From Rhizoctonia solani (lineage: Eukaryota > Basidiomycota > Agaricomycetes > Cantharellales > Ceratobasidiaceae), in contig NC_057382.1 of the NCBI RefSeq assembly GCF_016906535.1, forward strand, positions 1,426,001 to 1,490,000: a stretch of 64,000 bases of DNA, written 5' to 3'. Of this stretch, positions 24,986 through 35,852 are shown piece after piece. The translations under genes were made by a program, and so were the position numbers. Each line of letters starts with the position of its first letter. Within the stretch, counting starts at the first letter, position 1. The notes below the pieces were generated by a model. That model saw only the letters and a list, made by a program, of their open reading frames with translations, was not told the origin of the DNA and searched no databases.

Positions 24986-27900
24986 ATGCACACAAATCAA
25001 TCCGAGGAAGAGTCTCGGCCAGGAATTTTAAGTGAGTACATGTACATCCTCTACCATAGCAACCACTAACGATTATTGTGAATAAAACGCAGGTGGTTTT
25101 GCATCATCGATTCTCAATGTAATACAACCTCTGGTTACAGGACATCAGAACGTGTCTCAACCATACCAGCATACGCCCGAACGAGGTCCAACCAAGGCTC
25201 CAACCTCGGGCAGTTCCGTAATCCCAGGAGCGTCGAGTCCGGCCAAAGGGCATGGCCCTTCCCGTTCGATACCAGGAAGGTGGAATTCTGTTGATTTTGC
25301 AGATGTGGCTACCATTAATTGCGATGCAGCCGACGTGCGCCAAACCTCGGTGGAGGTTGTCGACAACCTAACAGCCACGCAGAATGAACTGGACCATAGT
25401 ACTAGCTTTTGGTCAACACCAAGTATTATGCAGAGCGGCCCAGGGCCTTCTCAATATACTTTAGTTCACAACGGTGGCGATCAACTAGTGGATGAGAATT
25501 ACATTGCATTTCCCGAACCTCACATTCCTCAGGTCGAGGTTACTTCAGAATCTCATTTTGATTCTCAGGAACAGCTTGGCCTGAATTTTATTTCACCGGA
25601 CTTCAATTCGGCTCCCAAAAGACAATCCTTCCCCCCAAGTTCACCCGGGCGAGCCGCCGAAGATAGTGGGGTCGCCAATAACAAAGGTTTCTTAGCGAAC
25701 TCTCCGTTACAGCCGGATCCAGTAGAAATACCCTTGCTTAAGGCGCCGGTCGTCAACAATGACAATTGTTCGCAGGATCGCCTGTCCGTGTCGTCGATGG
25801 GTGATGCATCGACCCATTCACAAGGAAAGAAAGGAATCAAGCATTTCTGGGACTCGACCAAATCGCGTTTAAAGTCGCAGCCCGCTACCCCTCCAAAAAG
25901 CAGATCTGAATCTCCCAAGGTCCCATCGGGCCCACCCAGCAAGATCCGCGCCTCTGTTGTTTTCCAGAAACAAGAAAAGAAACTAGATGCGCTGGATACA
26001 AAGCTCGAATATTTCCAAAATGTTGAACTCCACTCCTCAACTACATGGGGTGACATTTGCAACGAACTTATGCCTCTCCCTGCCTTTGGTCAAATACTTA
26101 GCCATCTCTATAGGGTTTTTGGAGCAGTGGATAACATAAGGACCTATCGGTAAGGCAGCATGTATACCCTCCTTGAAATCAACATCTAACTACCACCTCA
26201 GTGGTCAATGGCAAAGACTGCGTGGAAATTGCGTTGTCATATCTAGGGTACTAGTCCACCAGTACGAACGCTACCAGACCGAGCCGGAAAAGCTCAAATT
26301 GTTGGGCAAGGTGTGCGAGAATCTGGAAATGTAAGTGCTCGAATTTATCTGAATGGCGCGAAAAATCTTATTGTTGGAAGCGCCATTGCGGAGATATCTA
26401 TGACCGCTCGGAAATGGAGCGAGAAGAATCCTGTCGAAGCATTTGTTACTTATGAACGGATGGAGAGAGCGTTAAACGATCACTTCTTGGCTCTGAATGA
26501 CGTGCTTAAAATGATGGTGGTAAGTTCTCTTCTTAACTAAAGTAGCACCCCTTGTTCGGTCTACTCACTCCTTAGGCAATTTAGTCTACTTCTCAAGTGC
26601 TGAATGAGACCTGGTCGAGTGAGATCGCAAAGTCCCAAAAGGAAGAACGCCAGCAACTAGAGATAATAAGGGCACTTCTACAAGAACAGAACAGCTCTCT
26701 GGATCAATTAACCCAAGCGATCCAGTCGAAAGATGACTTGATCACCAAACTGATTGGAGAGAATGAAGTGACTATCGGGCGGGTTTTAGGCAAACAAATG
26801 GTTTGATATTTTGCGTAAAATGCATCTCAGCAATCTAACCACGCAATCATAGATACGGTTTCAAAAATCTCTGGAGGACGCTGAGGACACAGATAAACTA
26901 ATACAAATGATTGTTGCAATCACTGGGGTTGAGCCACCAACCGAAGTATTTCAGACAGAACCATGTACTAACGAGGCCAACGTAGACCCTATTCATGGTC
27001 ACTCGAGCACAGTATACAAGGCAACGCTTGCCCGAGGGCAATCAGTTGCTAAGAAGGTGTTCTACTTGAACAAATACTCGGAGGGAGATGTTAAGACATA
27101 CGCAATGGTGCGTCCACGGCCATAAGGTTGCTTATACTGCCTCACACTATGAAAAGAAAATGACTCGAGATGCCAAACAATGGCGTGTGTTTGACTCCGA
27201 ATACACATTGAAATGCCTTGGAATTGGGATGGAAAAATCCAACGATACCCAATTTAAACTGTAAACATATACGTTAAATTAAAATCCAGCTCTGGCTAAC
27301 ATTTGTAACAGGTATATGCTGTCGCCTTGGATGGAGAATATGGATGCAGTAGGTCTCATCACTTAAATGCTTTTTTTAATCGTTTACAACTCTTGGCAGA
27401 TAAATTACCTGAAAGATCGACGCCAGAGTATCGACCAACGCAACATTTTGAGAATAGTAGGTCCACAATCATTATTAACATTTTTCACGCTTCAGATCGC
27501 GAATTCAGGTTGCCGACTCGGCCCTGGGGCTTGTCGAGATCCATCAGAAGAACTCGGTTCACTCCAATATGCGGGGTCAGAATGTTTTTGTTCGAGCGAA
27601 CGGAAGGGGAGTTCTTGGAGGTTTTGGACTTACTAAAGTAGGCTTGATTTTGATTGTTCAATTTTTTGGTCTGGAAAACTTTGATCCAGGCTCTGAAAAA
27701 CCATTCGACCGGAAAGCTCCCATCAGTCGAACAAACTGGACAATCGCTACCCTATAGATGGATGGCATGTCTTTGATTTATTAAATTAAAATACCGTTGT
27801 TTTAACCATCTATAAATCCTCTATAGGCCCCGGAATGTCACCATTTTGGACCGGGGAGGCCAGATGTTACTGTCGCCAATGACGTCTGGGGATGGTAAGT

Positions 27901-28258
27901 GCTACTGCGAGGGACGAACCAAAACTAAAAGCGCATTACAAATGAAGGGCAATGACAGCATTAGAGGCGAGTCTCTATATATCGCTGTCCTACACGTGTA
28001 TAATAACTTGGTCAACAGATTATCACGGGCGCACCACCCATACGACGAATCAAGGGAGATATGGCATTACCTTGTGCGACTTCTGAGGAATTTGATGCAA
28101 CCAAACAGCGACACGAATACCCAGAATGGGAGCAATATGCATACAAGCCCGACTCGCTCTGGTTGTTGCTTTCGAGGTGTTGGAATCTCGATGAAACAAA
28201 GCGACCTGATATGAAGACGGTTTCAAACGAGATCGAAAAGATCATCTCACAGAGATGA
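24986..28258 (+). CDS. pseudokinase with MLKL-like helical N-terminal region
   Basis: Multi-exon gene. The start at 24986 gives MHTNQSEEESRPGIL and splices to SGFASSILNVIQPL. Residues of roughly 30-310 are Ser/Pro-rich and probably disordered. A helical region follows (26000-26820): ALDTKLEYFQNVE, FGQILSHLYRVFGAVDNIR, QWQRLRGNCVVIS, MERALNDHFLALNDVLKMM, then a Gln/Glu-rich coiled coil. Order and helix spacing resemble the MLKL N-terminal four-helix domain found before many basidiomycete kinases (family knowledge; a profile search is needed). The kinase-like domain has a degenerate glycine loop (HGHSSTVYKATL) and a beta-3 lysine (SVAKKVF). At the catalytic loop HSNMRGQN replaces HRDLKxxN, and GFG replaces DFG (27620-27628). 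The APE motif, DVWGW and the C-lobe (CWNLDETKRPDMKTV) are kept. Both catalytic aspartates are lost, so catalysis is not expected. It converges on the caspase-like gene. Confidence 0.75.
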
Positions 28259-28884
28259 AGTTCACTGACCTTGCATTTGAAATCTATCTATCCCATTTCT
28301 TGCAAATATTCCAAGTGCATTGTGAGAAACAGAAATGATTGAATCAGCAATAATTCACGGTATTAGATAAACCCTTACTACAAAAGCAGAACACATGTAC
28401 AGCATATAATCGAATTGACATTACTCGTTCAATGCTATACAGGTGTATTATGACATTGCATTCGATCCTTTCAATGGTCATAAATATGTACCATGTGGTT
28501 CAAGATGTACCAGTTGAACGTTCCGGGAAAAGCCTTGCTGACTTGATAGTCGTTGGGGATCACGAGCCGTGCACAGGACTTTAGTGAGGGCAAACACAAA
28601 CAAGGATATTTGCGTCATTCAACGTGTTCATTCATTCAACGATACATAGTGCATACAAGTTAAAATTTGGATACATATCCATGATAGCGATTGGCTTGTT
28701 GAAAGGGAAAACTACATAACATATAGCATAAAGATCGGAGATAATATCATATCGCGCACGCACATCCTGGCATACCCCCTCAAGCATACCCACCAACCAG
28801 AGCTTTTAACTGCTAAATTTATTCCAAAACAAGGGCGTGTTCATGATTTCCTATCAAGATTCAGATTGGTTACATGTAGAGAAT
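28259..28884. other. tail-to-tail spacer
   Basis: About 625 bp between the convergent pseudokinase and caspase-like genes, AT-rich, with no gene recognised. The final exon(s) of the caspase-like gene could extend into it. Confidence 0.4.
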
Positions 28885-30913
28885 TTAGATAGGTTTACGC
28901 ACTTTACCATCCTGAGAACTGGCTAGTACTCTTGCATGTTGACTCGCTTCCAAAGCACCCTTTATCTGATTCTTGTTTTCATAATCTATATCGCTCCTGA
29001 AGGAAGGTGATGTGCACAGATCACCAAATGCACTGGTAGAAGAATAACCTACATTACCCGGTCCCATAGTGCTTTACGTTCAATAGTTCCTCCTGGTGAT
29101 TTTACTATCAAGCATTACTTCAGTATAACACTTGTTTCTAATGGAGAGATTCATATAATTACTAATCTCGTCGCAGACAGCCTTGGTTTATAATTGATTT
29201 ATAATGGAGGTCTATACTTGGGTTGAATTAATACTCACATTAGCCAGAGATCCACCTTTAACCCTGCGAGACTCGTAGGCCCTCTCACTGGGACCCGAAG
29301 CAGCCCAAACGATCTGTGCGATATTCAGTGAGTATCCAGTAAGACTCTAGTTATAATAAGATTCACGACGGATGCTTCTGTGTTAATCATTACCCCGGGT
29401 TGCGGTCCTGATGAGTTCGCGCGAATCTGATTACGAGGACTACCTGATCCCTCTACTATGGTCCCCGGACCTTTACCAGGGTCTGGGCCTGTGTGTATGT
29501 GGATGCGAGCATTATGCATATACCCCATACGAAATGTGTTGCGTCGGTGGGGGAAAATTAGTCAAAAGGTCCCCACGGGCAAATGGGATGAAGAGATCGA
29601 TCGGTGAGAAAGTGAGCCGTAAGTATCTTCCTATATTACTTTACCTGAGGCCATATTTTTGACTACATTGCCAAGTTGTATCAATCCACCGCTATAGCAA
29701 GAATCAATGAATATCTATATAGGAGCCAGGCTTTAATATCAAGGCCATGAACGAATAAATTACTATACCTCCGCAGTGCAACCAGGAGGTAACTTGTTGA
29801 TATATGAACTAAACACCTATTCAAAATGCTCGACGTTCGTTTCGAATGAATTAAAACAAAATACCAATACCGTTGAAGGAAGTAATAGAAAGGACTCGTT
29901 ATCCTCGATAGTTACCAGAGAGACAACCCCATTTATTTCGTTCCTAACACAATGGCCAGAAACTGTGTTCGATGATCAACCTTGATTGGCCCATATTAGA
30001 TGAATATCAACTTACAAAATAGGATAAGCAAATCGTTAGGTCGGGCTCCTCCAAACAATCTCTCTAAAGCCTTGAATATTTTTCTGCGGGGGACACTCTT
30101 TCCACCCTCGTCGACCAGCATTTCAACCTCAAAATGAAAATCCTCAGACTGGGTATTGAGTTTCTGGAGACATCTTTCAAAATTCTTTGCGTCTTGGATG
30201 GCGTGATCGAGAGGATTCCCATGGGAGTAAGTACCATTTAAGCCGATCTTTATGCGTGTATAGTTAGTTTGATAACATATTCAACACATTTTGACATACC
30301 ACCAATGCTTTGTGCAGCCCTTTAGGAACATGCTTTGTGGCTATAGATTCAGATAACCCTTTAGCTATAGGTGTCTTCAGGCATACTGATCGTTCTTTTA
30401 GAGGAACCTGGGAGTGCTGGTTTTGTTGGCTTGTGTATACAGGTAGACCTTCAGCTTTGTGTAAAGGGCTGCGGCCGGATATCGGCGTATCAACAATATG
30501 TTCTGACCGACGTTTACTATGGCGTAGAAAATCAGCAAAATGACATTTTCAGATTACTTGAATAAAGCTCACATGAGTCGGTTAACAAGTATACGATCCA
30601 GAGTAACTGCCAACATTTTCCTGATTTTTTCCTTGAAGTTCCATTTCTTAGATTGGTCCGAAGTAACCGGGTTAATGATTAATGTCGGTACGGTCTTAAT
30701 ATGACCACGCATATGTTCTTCTTTCTCATAACTGCATGTTACCTTGGCCCAACAAGCGATGAAATTGCTCAAAGGAACAACAAAATTCCAGGGGGCCTTA
30801 TTCTTCAAATGTGGTGCAGTTATGAGGTGCATCCAAACGTTTTGAAACATGGCAGTTTGTACGACAAAAGCGAAAAGAATACGGAGCACGTTAGACGAAG
30901 TCAAAGGCACCAT
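28885..30913 (-). CDS. caspase-like cysteine peptidase (clan CD, family C14)
   Basis: Rebuilt from splice sites, since each exon is short. Exons 30913-30573, 30516-30300, 30247-30016, 29962-29871, 29816-29769 and 29714-29645 join in one open frame, each with a GT donor and AG acceptor. The protein starts MVPLTSSNVLRILFAFVV (no known domain). The peptidase fold starts KALVIGLNGTYSHGNPLDHA, IQDAKNFERCL, then ARPNDLLILFFSGHCVRNE with the catalytic His (about residue 267), and PPGCTAEIFIDSCYSGG with the catalytic Cys (about residue 316). Downstream pieces FSPIDLFIPFARG, a Gly/Pro-rich linker and QIVWAASGPSERAYESRRVK match the C-terminal subdomain of fungal caspase-like proteins. The last part ends at or near 28885. 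The family are metacaspase relatives cleaving after basic or acidic residues; specificity is unknown here. Start and final exon are less certain than the core. A separate N-terminal exon beyond 30913 is possible. Confidence 0.75.
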
Positions 30914-32728
30914 AGGGCGCAATAGATCTCAAAGCTGCAGCTCACAGCAGCACCAATGCTCTTTATTACAGATCGACAGCTAGCCAAGAAAGATTATGAA
31001 CACATTGAGTGTGTCCTGTTTGGCTTTATGTCAACATGGTGTAGGCTCATCCCGACCAGCGGTAACCGTTCTATCTCAAGGCCCTCTCGATCACACTCAG
31101 CTCCACAATAATCCGGCCGTTCCAATACAACGATGACCGTATACATTGACAAGACACGGGGAAAGGATACAGGTAACAACGTGTACCAGAGTATAGTCTA
31201 GAGCAATGGCTTTACTTGATTGGCATCCATAGTGCTTCTTCACCAGATAGGCATTGGTTTAGTACTGGGTTCAATTCGTAGAGTTATGTCATGTCGGTCA
31301 ACTAGGAAGCCAAGTTTTGCTGTGTGGCAGGGATAGGTCACGTGCCAATCTGGGCTGTACGAGTACACCTGCAACTGAAACGCCTCCGTGTGTCGCAGTT
31401 AAACCCGGATATCAACTTCGAAACCATGGCCAGACGTGATGATAAATCTCATATAATCGATCAGATAATTCAGGTCGAGATAATTATTATGATTCGTACT
31501 TGGTTTAATGTACCCTGAGGTCTGATTTACTACGAAAGCTCAATTCAAGTTACTCCAGAAAACTCGCATTCCAGTAAACATTGACATAATCGGTAACACG
31601 GTCACTTCCATCAGTCGTTCCTACCCCCTTTCTCATACCGTCTCCATCCTTGGGCATAGGTTAAAATGTTTCGTTCTTGACTATAGCCGTAATGCTCATC
31701 TAAACCCCGCCTACATAATACCGCTCATCCCTTGAGTGCCTGTCGTATTCCAGAACCTCCTATCCTAGTAAGTACTATTTGTTCTAGAAAGCTTTCAGAG
31801 TCCAGAGATAGTAATCAACATACCAACACTCTGGAAGATCGAATGCGGGTTTCTTAGAATCTCAAGTGGCGTTAGGCGATGCTCTCATGGAAGACGAAAA
31901 TGCTGCAAGCACTGCATTCAAACCTAACCAAACTTCCAATCGGATACTATAGTTCCTGTAGAAACATCAATACTCGAGGTACATGTACCTCGAACTAATA
32001 CTTCAACCTCCGTCGTCAATTACTTGATAGTTTCGGATAATTTAAGCCAATGAGGTCCTCGTTGCGTAGGAGATGTGCGTAATATGTATCATATGGAGCG
32101 ATTGGCCCCCACACCCACTGTAAACAGTGATCATTTGGTCTGGTTTCGTTGACTTTGCTCATCATTCCCTGTTTAAAAGTATCGCCGGTAGTCGTGGCCG
32201 ACGCTCAGTTGGGCGCGGGATCAGAAGCTTCGTTCATGAAATGCACAGTGACCAAGTATTGGGTTTCATTTGGCGGTCTATATATAGGCAATAACACGAG
32301 ATTAAATTAGCATATGTTATATAAGCCATAACTCATGCTACAGAGTTAATATTCTAAACAAGTAGACAACAACTCGTCGTACTGTATCTTGCAAAATCAG
32401 GCCAGGTAAGGGGATTCTGAGTTACAATACCATGGGCAAACGAAAGGCGACCACGCGTGCGTTAGTTGGTTCTTCAGTCCCCTTCAACGCTAATCATATT
32501 ACAAACGCAAGCGGCGAACAAAGGCATTCAAATGTACCTGTATCACATGAACGTCACCATTAGTGAAACCCCCAATGGGTACTCGTAATTGCACAGCAAG
32601 GCCAACCGAACTTCCCAATCTAGCAGTCTGACATAGATGATAGATGGGGGCAGCCACATAAAGTATAACCACACCAATTCGGCATACACGTTCTTGCGGC
32701 TGTGCGGCCGGAATCCGTGCCGCCATGG
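30914..32728. other. intergenic, no confident gene
   Basis: About 1.8 kb upstream of the caspase-like gene. An open frame on the minus strand near 30994-31179 has plausible codon usage but no recognised motif; it might be an untranslated or extra 5' exon of the caspase-like gene. The rest is AT-rich. Confidence 0.3.
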
Positions 32729-33154
32729 TCAAATACCCCGAGCAACACAGCCATCGCATTGAAGTCGAAAATCTGTTCGAGTGTTTGGTTTTACACCATA
32801 TGTATATGATTTCAGAGTAATACCGAATTCGATCCGAGTCGGCCCATGCGCGACATCCCGCCCCACTCCGAAAGTTCGAATTCTTTTGGTCCCTGCCGAT
32901 CGATCAGGGCGGGCTGGGTGGTCTATTGTGGTCGGCACTGCTTGGTTTGAGATTTCGTAAAGTTCCGTTCCCACAGCTGGAAAAACTTGGGAGATTCCGA
33001 TGTCACACGAAGTCTGCTGTAACGTACCACTGTTACCAACCCATATCTTCCCATGGACATATTTACCGGAAATCATTTGGAGTGATCTGTGGACCCAACT
33101 TGACTGTCTGGTGGAAACAAGGTATATGTCGTTGTCGAACGCTTGCACACACAT
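32729..33154 (-). CDS. unrecognised open reading frame, 141 residues
   Basis: An ATG-started open frame of 141 codons in a region without other genes. It contains no recognised motif, signal peptide or membrane segment. It may be part of a longer intron-containing gene, since similarly composed short frames lie on either side (32499-32759 and 33073-33405, same strand). It could equally be chance. I give no function. Confidence 0.2.
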   Translation of the reverse strand: MCVQAFDNDIYLVSTRQSSWVHRSLQMISGKYVHGKIWVGNSGTLQQTSCDIGISQVFPAVGTELYEISNQAVPTTIDHPARPDRSAGTKRIRTFGVGRDVAHGPTRIEFGITLKSYTYGVKPNTRTDFRLQCDGCVARGI

Positions 33155-33912
33155 TCAGGCGTCCTTGCCAACAAGTGCAAAAAATTGATGAGTGAAACTA
33201 TACAAAAAATCGCACAATCGACGGGGGCACCAAACCAAAACATCAAAATAACCAAAAGAAAAAAAGGTGGGATGAGAGAACAGACTTTGGATTTAGGCAT
33301 AGAACTTGACAATACAAAGGGGTTGATTTCGAGTCGGCACTGCGGAAGAGTACAAGGGACCAGAGTGAGTGGCAAAAATAAATGTAGGGTAGGTGGCAAT
33401 TCCAATGGAACCGAACAAAAACATAATTAGTCACATTGTTCGTGGCAAGACAAAGATAGGCCCACCTTTATCCACCTGAGTAAAATATGTGGTAAAATCA
33501 GAAAATTGAGAAAGCAAACGAAAATGAAACACAGTTAAACATGAAACATATAGGTCCACAAAAACAACGAAGGGTGCAGCGAGAAGCTAAGCAAGGGAAA
33601 GGATGTGTGTATAGATGCGGGCGAATACGAGGGATGTTGAGGTGTTCAAATGCAACAGGGTAGGTGGGATGTAGTCGTTAGGATATGTCGTGATCAGAAA
33701 GCGAAGCGGGCAAATCGAAAGTTAATGAGGTTAAGGACCAGCCCGCTGCTGCAAAGGGGGGATAAAGGCGAATCTAGGGATAAAGGCACCCAACTCTTGG
33801 AGGACGGAAATGAACTAGAAGGGCCAGCCGAAACGAGGTGCATCATCAGGTTAAGACAAGGTACCCTCTTCACGACAAAAGGGGCTACCTCGAGACCAAA
33901 CCCGGTTCACGC
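33155..33912. other. intergenic, nothing recognised
   Basis: This is A-rich sequence on the plus strand downstream of the G-alpha stop codon. It probably contains that gene's 3' untranslated region, and no gene is recognised. Confidence 0.4.
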
Positions 33913-35284
33913 TCATAGAATACCCGAATCCCTCAAAGCGTTTTGCAGTATCGTTTCCTTGACAGCTGCAAAGACCAATCGAATATTGGAAGTATCGGTA
34001 GCTTGCGTTAAACTACAGCATACCCAGTCAGCTTAATTCGATCACTAGAGCGCGGGAGACTCACTGAGGATAAACGCTTAGCCTCGCTCGGTTTGTCTGG
34101 GTGAACCTCCATAGAATGTATTTGGCAGCTTTGTTAATGTCTGGCCCGCCTGTGTATTCCGGGAAGTAGCGTTCGAGAGGCATCTTGGGGAGTTTGGCTT
34201 TGAAGACATCGATTTTATTGAGGAAGAGGATGATAGATGTGCGCAGGAACCAACGTGAGTTGATGACAGATTCGAACAAAACGAGCGACTCGGCCATTCG
34301 GTTCTAGGCTGGGTCAGCGGATAAACGGGAGACAACGCCGAAAAACACACCTGTTCCTTTTCCTCCAACAAAACTTGGTCATACTCGCTCAGAGCGACGC
34401 AGAATATGATTGAGGTGACGGCCTCGAAACAATGAATCCACTTTTTACGCTCTGATCGCTGTCCACCGACGTCGAACATGCTGTAGACACGTGATGATGA
34501 ATGAGGAGGATGACATGTAACCAGATAAGGAGACGCACTGTATAGAGAGCTGGCCCATGTTGAAGCGTGTCTCCGTAATTCCGGTGGTCTTTGCTCGCGC
34601 ACGAAGGACGTCATTTTCATTGGGTACATATCCCTTGCTGCAGATCCGCTGAACCTGTGCAAAGAAGCTATGGACTGTCAGCAACGCCAAAAAGAACAAC
34701 GCAAGCAACTCACTATCCGGCCGAGTCCATGAGATAGAACTCGTTGCTCCTGTCCATGACCTGGGCAATTATCGGGTCCTTCCATACGCTCTCGATGGCA
34801 GTAGCAAGAGATTCAGGCAGCGAATACGAATCAATGTCCTTGGGCAATTCGAAGCTACCGATCTCCTCTGCATACTGGCGGTTGATAGGTTCTACCGGGT
34901 CGACGCCAATCTTACCCATCGCGGACACAATGGCCTTGTATGCGAATCAGTCAGCCAATCACAGCGACCGTCGACAGTCAACACACCTGGGCGCTCTCGA
35001 CGAGGTTCTTGTATATGGTGTACCGGTATACCATGAGCTCTTCACGTGTGTACCCGTTCTGGTGGATAATCTTCATTTGCTTTACAATCGTCGACTTGCC
35101 CGACTCGCCAGACCCTGCAAGAAATAAGCTAAAAAACCCCCACGAAATATAATCATTTGGACGCACCGAGCAGCAGGATCTTGCATTCCTTGCGGAATCG
35201 CTTTGAGTCCTCCTCGATTTGCTTGTCAATCGCCATGGACCTCTCCCGCTCCGCCTTCTCCTCTACCGACATGCAGTTTCCCAT
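33913..35284 (-). CDS. heterotrimeric G-protein alpha subunit (group III-like)
   Basis: Membrane-attached GTPase relaying receptor signals. The start at 35284 gives [20 protein letters not shown]: Gly2 is the myristoylation site and Cys4 the likely palmitoylation site. Exons give KECKILLLG then [20 protein letters not shown] (P-loop), [29 protein letters not shown] (switch I), [20 protein letters not shown] (switch II), [16 protein letters not shown] (NKxD) and [20 protein letters not shown]. The terminus is NALRDSGIL with the stop at 33913-33915. The C-terminus lacks the cysteine four residues from the end that pertussis toxin modifies. This, together with the MGxCMS and [10 protein letters not shown] start, fits fungal group III subunits that act on the cAMP-PKA pathway rather than group I (family knowledge). 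About seven introns interrupt the gene. G-alpha subunits of this class often affect mating and growth; no link to the pheromone genes 17 kb away is implied. Confidence 0.93.
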
Positions 35285-35852
35285 CGTGCAATCCCAATGA
35301 TACGAGATAAATAGACAATATTTCTCGGTTATCCAAAGACAGTCGGGACACCTTGCTCAACAAGGGGGTATTTCAGAACCGCAGCAGCCACGGCCAGAGC
35401 GAGTATGTATAGTCCAGCGAGCGTCAGCAAATTACACTTAACCCGTCGGTGGTGGAGTTCAGACCAAGGACAAGGGGCGGTGGCTGACACAACTCCATCC
35501 GCGGATCCGTCAGAACAAAGGTTCCTTTTGTTCTTCGACAATTACAACTTTCCCCCAATTACCCACATTTCTCGCATTTATCCTGCCCTTGCTCGAGCCT
35601 AGTGCAATATAATCATTTCCACAAATTGTGTAGCTTTTGTGTTTTGCCCGACACAGCGCCCAGCCGACACGACACGTCACCGACGCCCGCCGATCTTGAT
35701 ATTCAATTCAATCAATCCCAAATCTAGACTAGCCAAGGCCTCGTTCCCCGAGCCTCCATACGCGTGCTTCCTCTCCTTTGGGCGTCTATCTGCCCACATC
35801 ACCCTACCCGTCCTATTCATTACCTTCCGCTCGCCCAACTCATATGTCCGCC
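35285..35852. other. intergenic spacer
   Basis: About 570 bp holding the promoter of the G-alpha gene and the 3' end of the USO1 gene. It is C/T-rich on the plus strand. No gene is recognised. Confidence 0.4.

Noticed and set aside
33913..35284. Group I (G-alpha-i-like) identity of the G-alpha subunit
   Set aside because: The C-terminus is SGIL without the cysteine at position -4 typical of group I, and the N-terminus fits group III better.
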